A stretch of 16,032 nucleotides of DNA from an uncultured Duganella sp. (lineage in GTDB: Bacteria; Pseudomonadota; Gammaproteobacteria; Burkholderiales; Burkholderiaceae): positions 1-16,032 of the forward strand of contig CAMLSG010000122.1 in assembly GCA_946482635.1 (NCBI GenBank), read 5' to 3'. Under the pieces are notes generated by a model. That model saw nothing but the letters and a program-made list of their open reading frames with translations. It did not search any database and was not told where the DNA came from. This document shows, one piece after another, positions 1 through 7,744 of the stretch (the first letter of the stretch is position 1; the number at the start of each line of letters is the position of its first letter). The position numbers and the translations under genes are program-made.

Positions 1-278
1 TCGCCTTCGTCGGTGTTGCAGACGAGGTATTTCTGGCCAGGGAACTGGCGCGGCATGAAGGACCATTTCAGGCCGGTCGGGAAACCCGCACCGCCGCGGC
101 CGCGCAGGCCGGAGGTCTTCAGGTCGGCGATGATCTGCTCTGGAGGGATCTTCTCTTCCAGGATGCGGCGCAGCGCCGAGTAGCCGCCACGCTTGACGTA
201 GTCGGCCAGGCGCCAGTTGTCGCCGTTCAGATCCTTCAGGATCAGGGGATTGATGTGACGGTTGTGCAGGGAGGTCAT
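1..278 (-). CDS. nuoF: NADH-quinone oxidoreductase subunit F, N-terminal part (cut by window edge)
   Basis: This is the first 92 codons of the complex I subunit that binds FMN and NADH in the peripheral arm and takes electrons from NADH. The visible protein starts [17 protein letters not shown] and contains the glycine-rich stretch [15 protein letters not shown], which is part of the NADH/FMN site in this family, followed by LVCNTDEG at the window edge. The ATG at 276-278 overlaps the nuoE stop codon as ATGA, a classical arrangement for translational coupling. The FMN-proximal cysteines lie beyond the window, so intactness cannot be judged. Confidence 0.95.
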   Translation of the reverse strand, partial: MTSLHNRHINPLILKDLNGDNWRLADYVKRGGYSALRRILEEKIPPEQIIADLKTSGLRGRGGAGFPTGLKWSFMPRQFPGQKYLVCNTDEG

Positions 279-754
279 TTCTTCAGCTCCTCCACCAGGG
301 CGTCCAGCTTGTCGTTGCTCATGTGGGAGCACATGCGGTGGTTGTTGACCAGGATGACCGGTGCGTCGCCGCAGGCGCCCATGCACTCCCCTTCCATCAG
401 CGTGAACGCACCGTCTTCGGTGGTGCCGCGGAAGTCGATGCCCAGCTTGGCCTTCAGGTGCTCGGCAGCTTTCACGCCGCCCGACAGTGCGCATGGCAGG
501 TTGGTGCACACGGTGATCTTGTGCTTGCCGACCGGCTTCAGGTTGTACATATTGTAGAAAGTCGCGACTTCCTGCACGGCGATGGCCGGCATGCGGATGT
601 AGTCTGCGATTTCCTTCATGGTTTCTGGCGACAGCCAGCCCAGTTCAACCTGGGCGTGGGCCAGCGAGGCCATCACGGCCGACTGGCGCTGGTCGGCCGG
701 ATACTTGGCCAACTCGCGGTCGATTTTTTTATAGCATTCTTGGGATAACAGCAT
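275..754 (-). CDS. nuoE: NADH-quinone oxidoreductase subunit E (24 kDa, 2Fe-2S)
   Basis: This 159-residue protein carries the 2Fe-2S cluster N1a of the NADH dehydrogenase module of complex I. The four cluster ligands are visible as C83 and C88 (CTNLPC) and C124 and C128 (CMGAC). The N-terminal helical part (about 1-75) holds [13 protein letters not shown] and EVATFYNMY, both typical of the thioredoxin-like 24-kDa subunit. Length is normal for the family. It lies 9 nt downstream of nuoD and overlaps nuoF by 4 nt, so it is an internal gene of the nuo operon. Confidence 0.97.
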   Translation of the reverse strand: MLLSQECYKKIDRELAKYPADQRQSAVMASLAHAQVELGWLSPETMKEIADYIRMPAIAVQEVATFYNMYNLKPVGKHKITVCTNLPCALSGGVKAAEHLKAKLGIDFRGTTEDGAFTLMEGECMGACGDAPVILVNNHRMCSHMSNDKLDALVEELKK

Positions 755-763
755 TTCTTGCCC

Positions 764-2017
764 TTAGCGGTCGATTTCACCGAAAACGATGTCCTGGGTA
801 CCGATGATGGTCACGGCGTCGGCGATCATGTGGCCGCGCGACATTTCGTCCAGACCCTGCAGGTGGGCAAAGCCCGGTGCGCGGATCTTCATACGGTATG
901 GCTTGTTGGCGCCATCGGAGATCAGGTAGATGCCGAATTCGCCTTTCGGGTGTTCCACCGCGCTGTACGCTTCGCCCGGCGGCACGTGGAAGCCTTCGGT
1001 GAACAGCTTGAAGTGGTGGATCAGCGATTCCATATTGGTCTTCATGTCCACGCGGTTAGGCGGAGCGACCTTGCGGTTGCTGGTCATGACAGGACCCGGA
1101 TTGGCTTTCAGCCATGCCACGCACTGCTTGATGATCTTGTTCGACTGGCGCATCTCTTCGATACGCACCAGGTAGCGGTCATACGAGTCGCCGTTGGTGC
1201 CCACAGGGATGTCGAAGTCCATCTTGTCATAGACTTCGTACGGCTGCTTCTTGCGCACGTCCCAGGCCACGCCCGAACCGCGCAGCATGGCCCCGGTGAA
1301 GCCCATGGCCATCGCATCTTCCGGCGAGACCACGCCGACGCCGACGGTACGCTGTTTCCAGATACGGTTGTCGGTCAGCAGGGTTTCGTATTCGTCGACA
1401 TAGGTCGGGAAACGCTTGGTGAAGTCTTCGATGAAGTCCAGCAGCGAACCCTGGCGGTTTTCGTTACGCTCGGCCAGCGCTTTCGCGTTGCGGATCAGCG
1501 ATGCCTTGTACTGCGGCATGGAGTCCGGCAGGTCGCGGTAGACGCCGCCCGGACGGTAGTAAGCCGCGTGCATGCGCGCGCCCGACACTGCCTCGTAGCA
1601 GTCCATCAGGTCTTCGCGGTCGCGGAAAGCGTACAGGAACGGGCCCATTGCGCCCACGTCCAGCGCGTGCGCGCCCAGCCACAGCAGGTGGTTCAGCAGG
1701 CGGGTGATTTCGTCGAACATCACGCGGATGTACTGCGCGCGCACCGGCACTTCCAGGCCCAGCAGCTTCTCGATCGCCATCACGTAGGCGTGCTCGTTGG
1801 ACATCATGGACACATAGTCCAGGCGGTCCATGTACGGCACGGATTGCAGGTAGGTCTTCTGCTCGGCCAGCTTCTCGGTGGCGCGGTGCAGCAGGCCGAT
1901 ATGCGGGTCGGCACGCTGGATCACCTCGCCGTCCAGCTCCAGCACCAGGCGCAGCACGCCGTGCGCCGCAGGGTGCTGCGGACCAAAGTTCAGGGTGTAA
2001 TTCTTAATTTCAGCCAT
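764..2017 (-). CDS. nuoD: NADH-quinone oxidoreductase subunit D (49 kDa)
   Basis: This 417-residue subunit forms, with NuoB, the quinone-reducing pocket of complex I. The N-terminus carries the family signature [14 protein letters not shown] (residues 11-24), with the pocket histidine-bearing loop, then [14 protein letters not shown] (37-50). The protein ends DIVFGEIDR, the usual C-terminus. The fold is shared with the large subunit of NiFe hydrogenases, but the metal-binding cysteines of those enzymes are absent. It starts 3 nt after the nuoC stop. A 678-codon open frame on the opposite strand is only an antisense shadow of this and nearby nuo genes. Confidence 0.98.
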   Translation of the reverse strand: MAEIKNYTLNFGPQHPAAHGVLRLVLELDGEVIQRADPHIGLLHRATEKLAEQKTYLQSVPYMDRLDYVSMMSNEHAYVMAIEKLLGLEVPVRAQYIRVMFDEITRLLNHLLWLGAHALDVGAMGPFLYAFRDREDLMDCYEAVSGARMHAAYYRPGGVYRDLPDSMPQYKASLIRNAKALAERNENRQGSLLDFIEDFTKRFPTYVDEYETLLTDNRIWKQRTVGVGVVSPEDAMAMGFTGAMLRGSGVAWDVRKKQPYEVYDKMDFDIPVGTNGDSYDRYLVRIEEMRQSNKIIKQCVAWLKANPGPVMTSNRKVAPPNRVDMKTNMESLIHHFKLFTEGFHVPPGEAYSAVEHPKGEFGIYLISDGANKPYRMKIRAPGFAHLQGLDEMSRGHMIADAVTIIGTQDIVFGEIDR

Positions 2018-2020
2018 TTC

Positions 2021-2611
2021 TTACTTCCCGTAGTTTTCTTCGCGGATCACGCGCGGCACGTTTTCGCGCGGCTCGATGGTCACAGGCTGGTAGACAACGC
2101 GCTTCTGCTCCTGGTCATAGCGCATTTCAACGTAGCCCGACACTGGGAAGTCCTTGCGGAATGGGTGGCCGATGAAACCGTAGTCGGTCAGGATGCGGCG
2201 CAGGTCGTTGTGGCCTTCGAAAATGATGCCGTACAGGTCGAACGCTTCGCGCTCGAACCAGTTGGCGGCGCGCCAGATCGGGGTCACGGAGGCCACGATC
2301 GGCATGTCGTCGTCCGCCGCGAAAACGCGGACCCGCAGGCGCCAGTTCTTGTTCACGGACAGCAGGTGGGTCACGGCCGCGAAGCGCAGGCCGTCCCAGG
2401 TGCCTTCACCGTAGGTCGAGTAGTCAACGCCGCACAAGTCGATCAGCGTATCAAAACGCAAAGCTGCGTCGTCGCGCAGCTCTTGCATTACCTGGTAGTA
2501 GTCCCCAGATTTGACTGTAATCGTCACTTCGCCCAGCGCGACGACGATGGAGGCCCGCTCGCCCAGCTTTTGCTCGAGGGCGGAGACCAGTGTTTGCAGA
2601 TGTGTGTTCAT
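2021..2611 (-). CDS. nuoC: NADH-quinone oxidoreductase subunit C (30 kDa)
   Basis: This 196-residue protein is the 30-kDa subunit of the peripheral arm of complex I, which helps hold NuoB and NuoD together. The C-terminal half carries the family signature: [17 protein letters not shown] (about 118-134), then [20 protein letters not shown] (about 137-156). It is a stand-alone NuoC, not the NuoCD fusion of enterobacteria, as expected for betaproteobacteria. It lies 6 nt after nuoB and 3 nt before nuoD, so it is translated from the same message. Confidence 0.97.
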   Translation of the reverse strand: MNTHLQTLVSALEQKLGERASIVVALGEVTITVKSGDYYQVMQELRDDAALRFDTLIDLCGVDYSTYGEGTWDGLRFAAVTHLLSVNKNWRLRVRVFAADDDMPIVASVTPIWRAANWFEREAFDLYGIIFEGHNDLRRILTDYGFIGHPFRKDFPVSGYVEMRYDQEQKRVVYQPVTIEPRENVPRVIREENYGK

Positions 2612-2617
2612 AAGGTC

Positions 2618-3094
2618 TTACCGCGCGATCGTGTTGGTCTTCTTGATCTTGTTGTGCAGCTGCAGGATGCCGTACAGCAGTGCTTCTGCAGTCGGCGGGC
2701 AGCCAGGCACGTACACGTCGACCGGCACGATACGGTCGCAGCCGCGCACTACGGAGTACGAGTAGTGGTAGTAGCCGCCGCCGTTGGCGCATGAACCCAT
2801 GGAGATCACCCAACGCGGGTCGGGCATCTGGTCATAGACCTTGCGCAGCGCAGGGGCCATCTTGTTGCACAGGGTGCCTGCCACGATCATCACGTCGGAC
2901 TGACGTGGCGACGGACGGAACATGAAACCGAAACGCTCCAGGTCGTAACGGGCAGCACCAGCATGCATCATCTCCACTGCACAGCAAGCCAGACCGAACG
3001 TCATCGGGTACATCGAACCCGTACGCGCCCAGTTGATTACCGTGTCAAAGGTAGTGGTGATGAAGCCTTCGTTAAATACGCCTTCAATAGACAT
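2618..3094 (-). CDS. nuoB: NADH-quinone oxidoreductase subunit B (PSST, 4Fe-4S cluster N2)
   Basis: This 158-residue subunit carries the terminal 4Fe-4S cluster N2, which passes electrons to quinone. The tandem cysteine ligands C37-C38 lie in [12 protein letters not shown], and the other two are C102 ([12 protein letters not shown]) and C132 ([16 protein letters not shown]). The quinone-facing segment [19 protein letters not shown] is also present. All key residues are intact and the length is normal. It is separated from nuoA by 3 nt and from nuoC by 6 nt. Confidence 0.98.
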   Translation of the reverse strand: MSIEGVFNEGFITTTFDTVINWARTGSMYPMTFGLACCAVEMMHAGAARYDLERFGFMFRPSPRQSDVMIVAGTLCNKMAPALRKVYDQMPDPRWVISMGSCANGGGYYHYSYSVVRGCDRIVPVDVYVPGCPPTAEALLYGILQLHNKIKKTNTIAR

Positions 3095-3097
3095 GGC

Positions 3098-3457
3098 TTA
3101 TTCCCAATCAAGGGCACCTTTCTTCCAGATATACCAAAAACCGACCACGAATTCGGCGATGAACACCATCATCGTCACGTAACCCTGCCAGCCCAGTTCA
3201 CGCATGGAGACACCCCATGGGAAGAAGAATGCAGTTTCAAGGTCGAACAAAATGAACAGAATTGCGACGAGGTAGTAACGAACGTCGAATTTCATGCGCG
3301 CGTCTTCGAAAGCTTCGAAGCCGCACTCGTATGGGGAAAGCTTGGCCGCATCGGGCTTGTTCGGGCCAAGGATATGGCCCAGCACTTGCGGGGCGACGCC
3401 GACGCCAAGGCCGACGAGAAGGAACAACAGGACGGGGAAGTAATTTTCGAGGTTCAC
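3098..3457 (-). CDS. nuoA: NADH-quinone oxidoreductase subunit A
   Basis: This 119-residue membrane subunit of complex I is the first gene of the nuo operon. It has three predicted membrane helices (about 4-26, 60-82 and 90-110). The conserved loop between the first two reads [16 protein letters not shown], followed by [22 protein letters not shown] chose the GTG at 3455-3457 because the protein then begins [16 protein letters not shown], the usual family N-terminus. The longer frame from a TTG at 3496 would add 13 unconserved residues. No strong Shine-Dalgarno sequence is visible before this GTG, so the start rests on family comparison. Confidence 0.95.
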   Translation of the reverse strand: MNLENYFPVLLFLLVGLGVGVAPQVLGHILGPNKPDAAKLSPYECGFEAFEDARMKFDVRYYLVAILFILFDLETAFFFPWGVSMRELGWQGYVTMMVFIAEFVVGFWYIWKKGALDWE

Positions 3458-3537
3458 GATGGGTAAGCAGCTTAGTTGAAATACGCTCGACCCCAATCAC
3501 TTGCTACTGAGACCAGGATCAAACGACACATCCTCGT

Positions 3538-3584
3538 AAAAAAACCAGCTAAGCCCTGAATCTACGATTCAAACGACCTGCTGG
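3538..3584 (-). terminator. Probable intrinsic terminator after tRNA-Leu
   Basis: Read on the minus strand just after the tRNA, CCAGC and GCTGG arms (3580-3584 and 3545-3549) enclose an inner GAATC/GATTC hairpin. They are followed at once by seven T residues (3544-3538). It would end the tRNA transcript about 80 nt before the nuoA start. The outer stem is short, so termination may be partial and read-through into nuo is possible. Confidence 0.6.
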
Positions 3585-3598
3585 CTTTTGATCTTTTT

Positions 3599-3683
3599 TG
3601 GTGCCGACGACGAGACTCGAACTCGTACAGCTTGCGCCACTACCCCCTCAAGATAGCGTGTCTACCAATTTCACCACGTCGGC
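3599..3683 (-). tRNA. tRNA-Leu (anticodon GAG)
   Basis: The 85-nt minus-strand sequence begins GCCGACG and ends CGTCGGC plus the discriminator A and an encoded CCA, giving a complete 7-bp acceptor stem. The anticodon loop is TTGAGGG between CTATC and GGTAG, so the anticodon is GAG (reads CUC/CUU Leu). There is a long variable arm, as in class II tRNAs, and a T arm with the GTTCGAGTC loop. The tRNA sits between secG and nuoA, a placement I know from Burkholderiales. Confidence 0.97.
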
Positions 3684-3694
3684 AATAGGCCGCT

Positions 3695-3723
3695 ATTCTA
3701 CACTGTGATCGTCGCTTTGTTAA
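3695..3723 (-). promoter_or_regulatory. Sigma70-type promoter for tRNA-Leu
   Basis: On the minus strand TTAACA (3723-3718) and TAGAAT (3700-3695) are separated by exactly 17 nt. Each matches the consensus at 5 of 6 positions. The -10 box ends 11 nt before the mature tRNA 5' end. This gives the tRNA its own start independent of tpiA-secG. Confidence 0.75.
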
Positions 3724-3742
3724 TGCACATTGCGCATAATCA

Positions 3743-3778
3743 AGAAGAAAAACGGCAAAAAGTTCAAAGTTGCCAGTT
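3743..3778 (-). terminator. Probable terminator of the tpiA-secG transcript
   Basis: Directly after the secG stop codon the minus strand can fold AAC(T)GGCAA against TTGCCGTT, an 8-bp stem with one bulged T. A T-rich tail (TTTCTTCT) follows. A second small hairpin (CTTCGC/GCGAAG) covers the last secG codons. The position fits termination of tpiA-secG before the tRNA promoter. Confidence 0.5.
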
Positions 3779-4237
3779 TTACTTCGCTGGCGAAGCAGCC
3801 GGAGCCGCTGCCGCAGGCGCCGATGCAGCTGGCGCGGATGCAGCCGGCGCCTCGACAGGAGCCGGAGTGGCGGCTGCCGGGGCAGCAGGAGCAGGTGCAG
3901 GTGCAGCCGAAGGGATCGCCGCCGCGCCGCCCACCGGTGCAGGCGCCGCCGCAGGAGCCTTGACGTTATCCATCACGCCAGCGCCAGCCGAGATATTACC
4001 CTTGCTGGCCAATACCGACAGGCCGAGGGTGGAAGCAAAGAAGATCGCTGCCGCCAGCGCGGTCGATTTGGACAGGAAGTTCGAGGAACCGGAGGCGCCG
4101 AACAGGCTGCCGGAAGCGCCGGAGCCGAAGGCCGCGCCCATGTCGGCGCCCTTACCATGCTGCAGCAAGACCAGGCCCACGATGGCGATTGCCGACAGGA
4201 CCTGCACTACGATGACCAGATTGAACAAAGAGTTCAT
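3779..4237 (-). CDS. secG: Preprotein translocase subunit SecG
   Basis: SecG is a small membrane partner of the SecYEG export channel and aids SecA-driven protein export. The 152-residue protein has two membrane helices (about 4-25 and 56-77). They are joined by the conserved cytosolic loop LLQHGKGADMGAAFGSGASG, with SLFGASGSSNFLSK after it. Residues from about 93 to the end form a low-complexity Ala/Pro tail with no charged residues except two near its middle and end; this makes the protein longer than the roughly 110 residues of E. coli SecG. AAGGA lies 5 nt before the ATG. It follows tpiA by 31 nt. Confidence 0.96.
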   Translation of the reverse strand: MNSLFNLVIVVQVLSAIAIVGLVLLQHGKGADMGAAFGSGASGSLFGASGSSNFLSKSTALAAAIFFASTLGLSVLASKGNISAGAGVMDNVKAPAAAPAPVGGAAAIPSAAPAPAPAAPAAATPAPVEAPAASAPAASAPAAAAPAASPAK

Positions 4238-4268
4238 GCTATTCCTTAATTAATAAAATTGCCCTGCT

Positions 4269-5015
4269 TTATGCCGCGCCGATGATGGCGAGGAAATCCG
4301 CCGCCTTCAGTGCCGCACCGCCAATCAGGCCGCCGTCGATATCAGGCTGGGCCAACAACTCCTTGGCGTTTTCCGGCTTCATGCTGCCGCCATACAGGAT
4401 CTGCATGCCGGCGGCTGCTGCCGCATCCTTCTTTGCCACCCGGGCGCGCAGCAGTGCATGCACTTCCTGCGCCATTTCCGGGGTGGCGGTCTTGCCGGTA
4501 CCAATCGCCCATACGGGCTCATAGGCCAGCACAATCCTGGCCAGCTGCTCTGCGCTCAATACTTCGAGCACCGCATCCAGCTGCTCGCCGACCACGTCGG
4601 CGGTCTTGCCGGCTTCACGCTCTTCCAGCGTCTCGCCCACGCACACCACCGGCACCAGGCCGACATGCACGGCGGCCAGCGCCTTCTGGGCGACCAGGGC
4701 GCTGCTTTCCTTGTGATAGGAGCGGCGCTCGGAGTGGCCGACGATGGCGAATTTACTGCCGAAATCGAGCAGCATGGCCGCCGAGATCTCACCCGTAAAG
4801 GCGCCCGAAGCGTGGGCGGACACATCCTGCGAACCCCAGGCAATCGCGCTGCCGGTGAGTTCAGCCTGACATTGTGCCAGATACGGGGCTGGGACGCAGA
4901 CCGCGGTATCGGCCTTTGCGTCACCCAGGCCAGCCTTGATACCAGCCAACAGGGTAGTGTTGGCGGCACGGCTGCCGTTCATTTTCCAGTTACCGATGAC
5001 GAGTTTGCGGCGCAT
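4269..5015 (-). CDS. tpiA: Triosephosphate isomerase
   Basis: This glycolytic and gluconeogenic enzyme interconverts dihydroxyacetone phosphate and glyceraldehyde 3-phosphate. The 248-residue TIM barrel has all catalytic residues: N9 and K11 in GNWKMNG, H94 in VGHSERR, and E166 in [15 protein letters not shown], which includes the mobile loop. The phosphate-binding ends [10 protein letters not shown] and [10 protein letters not shown] are also present. It is first in the tpiA-secG unit and has a clear promoter just upstream. The Shine-Dalgarno sequence before the ATG is weak. Confidence 0.98.
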   Translation of the reverse strand: MRRKLVIGNWKMNGSRAANTTLLAGIKAGLGDAKADTAVCVPAPYLAQCQAELTGSAIAWGSQDVSAHASGAFTGEISAAMLLDFGSKFAIVGHSERRSYHKESSALVAQKALAAVHVGLVPVVCVGETLEEREAGKTADVVGEQLDAVLEVLSAEQLARIVLAYEPVWAIGTGKTATPEMAQEVHALLRARVAKKDAAAAAGMQILYGGSMKPENAKELLAQPDIDGGLIGGAALKAADFLAIIGAA

Positions 5016-5041
5016 AGTAGCTTAATTTTTAATAACCCGTA

Positions 5042-5071
5042 ATTGTAGCGTGCGCCCCAAAGTCGGGTCAA
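5042..5071 (-). promoter_or_regulatory. Sigma70-type promoter of tpiA-secG
   Basis: On the minus strand TTGACC (5071-5066) and TACAAT (5047-5042) are 18 nt apart and each matches the consensus at 5 of 6 positions. The predicted start is about 20 nt before the tpiA ATG. The 75-nt divergent region shows no equally clear promoter for the plus-strand gene at 5091. Confidence 0.7.
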
Positions 5072-5090
5072 ACGCTAGACTCCGCGCCCT

Positions 5091-5489
5091 ATGAAAAATA
5101 ATATTTTTGACATCTCTTTTGGCTTTGCCCTGGCCCTGCCGCTGTCGATCACGGCGGGTTCAATACCGTTGGCCGTTGACAACGAAAACGGCAGCCTCGC
5201 CCTGCTGACGTCAGTCTGCACCCTGATCCTTGCATGGACATTACTGGCCCAGCTCTGCATCGAACACCGGCATGGGGAAGGCAGGCGCGAATTCCGGCAA
5301 TACCTGGTCGGCGGCCTCCTCCTGCTGCCGCTTGCCGCAATCGGCGCCATGTTCGGCATGATCAAGCTGCCGGGCGGCTATGCCGGGGGCGCGTACTTCT
5401 TCTTTATGAGCATCATCGCCGCCATCCTGGTTTGCCTGGGCCTGTTTGCAGCAGCGCTAGCCTCCTTTTTCAATTCGCCGAGCCCGTAA
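5091..5489 (+). CDS. Small membrane protein, function unknown
   Basis: I do not recognise this 132-residue protein. It has about four hydrophobic segments (roughly 5-28, 36-58, 71-92 and 98-125) and a short charged loop, EHRHGEGRREF (about 63-73). The ATG follows a stretch without a convincing Shine-Dalgarno sequence. The stop codon lies 1 nt before the ATG of the next membrane protein, so the two form a small operon divergent from tpiA. Paired small membrane proteins of this kind could act as a complex, but nothing here shows a function. Confidence 0.75.
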   Translation: MKNNIFDISFGFALALPLSITAGSIPLAVDNENGSLALLTSVCTLILAWTLLAQLCIEHRHGEGRREFRQYLVGGLLLLPLAAIGAMFGMIKLPGGYAGGAYFFFMSIIAAILVCLGLFAAALASFFNSPSP

Positions 5490-5490
5490 T

Positions 5491-5898
5491 ATGAAAACTT
5501 TTTTCCGCTTTACGTGGGGAGTCCTGCTGGGCCTGGTCCTGGCCATGGCATTGGCCGTCCTGGCCGCCCATGTCTTGAAGAGCGACGGAACCGGCGGGCT
5601 CATCCTCTTGCTCGGCTGGCCACTCCTGGCCTGGCTACTCCTGCGCAAGCCATCGACGGCCGCCGCGGGACAGTCGTCGCTGCTGCGCCGCTCGACCTGG
5701 GTCCTGGTCGCGCTGCCGATCGTCGTAGCCATCCCTCTGTTTGCCTTTCTCGGCAGCCTCAAGGGCGAAGGGGCTGCCATCGTGGTCCTCTTGTTCGTCG
5801 CCCTGCTGCTCATTGGCACTGCAGTGAGCTGGGGCGCAGCGTTGATCACCTACTTTGCTGGCCGGCGCCGCAAGAAGCCTAAAGCACCTGCAGCATGA
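5491..5898 (+). CDS. Small membrane protein, function unknown
   Basis: This 135-residue protein has about four hydrophobic segments (roughly 6-28, 36-52, 70-90 and 96-122). It ends in a basic tail, GRRRKKPKAPAA, which suggests the C-terminus is cytoplasmic. It starts 1 nt after the stop of the preceding membrane protein, so translation is probably coupled. Its last 20 nt overlap the 3' end of the convergent quinone oxidoreductase gene. I cannot assign a family; the two neighbours differ in sequence and are not obvious duplicates. Confidence 0.72.
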   Translation: MKTFFRFTWGVLLGLVLAMALAVLAAHVLKSDGTGGLILLLGWPLLAWLLLRKPSTAAAGQSSLLRRSTWVLVALPIVVAIPLFAFLGSLKGEGAAIVVLLFVALLLIGTAVSWGAALITYFAGRRRKKPKAPAA

Positions 5899-6862
5899 TC
5901 TTGCCCACGTGGCTGCTGCTTTCCATCAGCGCGTGGGCCTTGGCCGCCTGCTCCAGCGGGAAGCTCTCGTAAATCACGGGCTTGATGTCGCCCGCCTCGA
6001 TCAGCGGCCATACCTTTTCACGAAGCTGGCGCGCGATGGCGCCCTTGAACGCGACCGAGCGCGGGCGCAGGGTGGAGCCGGTGATGGTCAGGCGGCGTTT
6101 CAGCACCTGGCCCATGTCCAGGGTACCCTTGGCGCCGCCCAGCAGAGCGATGATGGCGATGCGGCCGTCATCGGCGAGGCAGCTGATCTCGCGCGGCAGG
6201 TAGTCGCCGCCCACCATATCGAGGATCACATCGACGCCGGTGTCGCCGGTCAGCTCGCGCACCACGGCCGCAAAGTCCTCGGTGCGGTAATTGATGCCGC
6301 GCGCCGCGCCCAGGGCTTCGCAGGCCCTGGCCTTCTCATCGCTGCCCGCCGTGGCAAACACACGGTGGCCGAGCGCCCGCGCGAGCTGGATCGCCGTCAC
6401 GCCGATGCCGGAGGTACCGCCCTGCACCAGCAAGGTCTCCCCCTTGCCCAGTCCCGCACGGTCGAACACATTGCTCCAGACCGTGAAGAACGTTTCCGGC
6501 AGCGAAGCCGCCTCCAGCGGCGACAGGCCGCGCGGCACCGGCAGCACCTGCTGCACCGGCGCCGTCACGTATTCGGCATAGCCGCCGCCCTGCACCAGGG
6601 CGCACACCATGTCGCCGATCTTGAAACCGCTGGCGGCCAGGTCGCCATCGACGATCTCGCCCGCCACCTCGAGGCCGGGGATATCGGTCGCCCCCGGCGG
6701 CGGCGCGTAGCTGCCCATGCGCTGGAACACGTCCGGCCGGTTGATGCCTGCCGCGTGCACGCGGATGCGCAGCTCGCCCTCCTTCGCCACCGGCAGCGGG
6801 CGCTCGCACAGGCGCAGCACATCGGCCGCGCCGGGTTTCGGGATTTCGATTGCTCGCATCAT
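5879..6862 (-). CDS. NAD(P)H-quinone oxidoreductase, PIG3/Qor-like zinc-free MDR family
   Basis: This 327-residue protein belongs to the medium-chain dehydrogenase/reductase superfamily. The N-terminal catalytic domain shows AAGINRPDVFQRMGSYAPPP and DIPGLEVAGEIV. The Rossmann part has LLVQGGTSGIGVTAIQLAR (144-162), with no ligand set for the structural zinc. The family PIG3 (TP53I3) reduces quinones with NADPH; the substrate here is not known. AGAGG lies 8 nt before the chosen ATG, and a second ATG follows directly. It begins 36 nt after the manganese exporter gene and could share its transcript. Confidence 0.9.
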   Translation of the reverse strand: MMRAIEIPKPGAADVLRLCERPLPVAKEGELRIRVHAAGINRPDVFQRMGSYAPPPGATDIPGLEVAGEIVDGDLAASGFKIGDMVCALVQGGGYAEYVTAPVQQVLPVPRGLSPLEAASLPETFFTVWSNVFDRAGLGKGETLLVQGGTSGIGVTAIQLARALGHRVFATAGSDEKARACEALGAARGINYRTEDFAAVVRELTGDTGVDVILDMVGGDYLPREISCLADDGRIAIIALLGGAKGTLDMGQVLKRRLTITGSTLRPRSVAFKGAIARQLREKVWPLIEAGDIKPVIYESFPLEQAAKAHALMESSSHVGKIMLQVL

Positions 6863-6898
6863 GGCATCACCTCTCTGGGAAAGAGGCGATTGTAGCGC

Positions 6899-7477
6899 CT
6901 ACAGCCCGAAGCGCGCGCCCATGCCGAGCAGGGTCGCCAGCCCGAGTCCTGCGAACATGGCGGCGGCAACGCCGTGCACCAGCTTGAGCGGGATTTTCGC
7001 GGCCAGCTTGTCGCCGGCGAAGACGGCCGGCACGTCGGCGATCAGCATGCCGAGCGTGGTGCCGGCCACCACCATCAGCGGATCCGGGTAATGGGCAGCC
7101 ATCGCCACGGTGGCGACCTGCGTCTTGTCGCCCATTTCGGCCAGGAAGAAGGTCACCAGGGTGGCGCCGAACACGCCGAAGCGGCTGGCGATATTGGTTT
7201 CGTCGTCCTCGATCTTGTCCGGCACCAGGGTCCAGGCAGCCATGCCGAGGAAGGACAGGCCCAGCACCCAGCGCAGCACTTCGGGCGTCAGCAGGGACGT
7301 GATCCAGGCGCCGAGCGCACCGGCCAGGCCGTGGTTGAAAATGGTGGCGATGAAGATGCCGGCGATGATCGGCAGCGGCTTCTTGAAACGGGCGGCGAGC
7401 AGGAAGGCCAGCAGTTGGGTCTTGTCGCCGATTTCGGCCAACGCGACGACACCGGTTGAGACGAGGAGGGATTCCAT
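6899..7477 (-). CDS. GDT1/UPF0016 family transporter, probable manganese exporter
   Basis: This 192-residue membrane protein of the TMEM165/GDT1/UPF0016 family contains the two diagnostic repeats EIGDKT (15-20) and EMGDKT (114-119). Each repeat sits in a hydrophobic helix of an inverted-repeat membrane fold. Bacterial members such as Vibrio MneA export Mn2+. That role is supported here by the manganese riboswitch directly upstream. I start at the ATG at 7475-7477 because the family begins near MESLLVSTGVVALAEIGDKT. The open frame extends to 7648, but that part is the riboswitch. The Shine-Dalgarno sequence is weak (GGAAA), which suits riboswitch control. Confidence 0.93.
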   Translation of the reverse strand: MESLLVSTGVVALAEIGDKTQLLAFLLAARFKKPLPIIAGIFIATIFNHGLAGALGAWITSLLTPEVLRWVLGLSFLGMAAWTLVPDKIEDDETNIASRFGVFGATLVTFFLAEMGDKTQVATVAMAAHYPDPLMVVAGTTLGMLIADVPAVFAGDKLAAKIPLKLVHGVAAAMFAGLGLATLLGMGARFGL

Positions 7478-7506
7478 ATTGTATTTCCAGGCCGGGCACG
7501 GACGAA

Positions 7507-7652
7507 TGACCACAGCTCGCCCCCGGCCTAAATCGGCGGCGCTGTGGTCAAAGGTCTTGCCAAGTATGGGACCGCATATGCCATGGCCTGTGGGCCAAGT
7601 GTGTTGACATATGCCTCCTCCGGAGGTGGAGGAGAGGCTACTCCCCAATGAC
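7507..7652 (-). promoter_or_regulatory. yybP-ykoY manganese riboswitch with expression platform
   Basis: On the minus strand the leader of the exporter gene has the two hallmark blocks of the yybP-ykoY class: GGGGAGTAGCC (7646-7636) and CAAGACCTTTGACC (7559-7546). Between them are two stems, CCTC..CTCC/GGAGGAGG and TGGCC/GGCCA. P1 can form from GTCA..GG (from 7652) and CC..TGAC. The strand TGACCACAGC (7550-7541) can instead pair perfectly with GCTGTGGTCA (7516-7507), which would break P1. The class is known to bind Mn2+ and switch on Mn exporter genes; the switching model here is inferred. Confidence 0.92.
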
Positions 7653-7659
7653 GGGCGGA

Positions 7660-7665
7660 ATTTTA
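7660..7665 (-). promoter_or_regulatory. -10 box of the riboswitch/exporter transcript
   Basis: Minus-strand TAAAAT (5 of 6 consensus) ends 7 nt before the start of the riboswitch P1, so the predicted start site matches the RNA 5' end. There is no good -35 box at 16-18 nt; that area leads into the palindrome at 7683-7710. Confidence 0.5.
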
Positions 7666-7682
7666 CCTCAAAACCGGTAAAC

Positions 7683-7710
7683 CAGGGTCAGACCCAAGGG
7701 TCTGACCCTG
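7683..7710. repeat. Perfect 28-bp palindrome
   Basis: Arms CAGGGTCAGACCC (7683-7695) and GGGTCTGACCCTG (7698-7710) are exact reverse complements around an AA spacer. No T run follows on either side, so it is not a standard intrinsic terminator. It lies between the end of the Sel1-repeat gene and the riboswitch promoter. It could be a REP-like element, a Rho-independent barrier, or an operator; the sequence does not decide. Confidence 0.85.
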
Positions 7711-7744
7711 TCAGTTCATAGGCCGCGGGGTTGGTTCTGGGCTT

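Noticed and set aside
758..2794. 678-codon open frame on the plus strand
   Set aside because: It lies wholly antisense to nuoD, nuoC and part of nuoB, whose protein motifs are certain. Its product is His/Val/Arg/Gln-rich without domains, as expected for an antisense frame in GC-rich DNA.
7478..7648. N-terminal extension of the manganese exporter to a start at 7648
   Set aside because: The 57 extra residues are not membrane-like or family-like, and the DNA is the yybP-ykoY riboswitch. The ATG at 7477 gives the family N-terminus.
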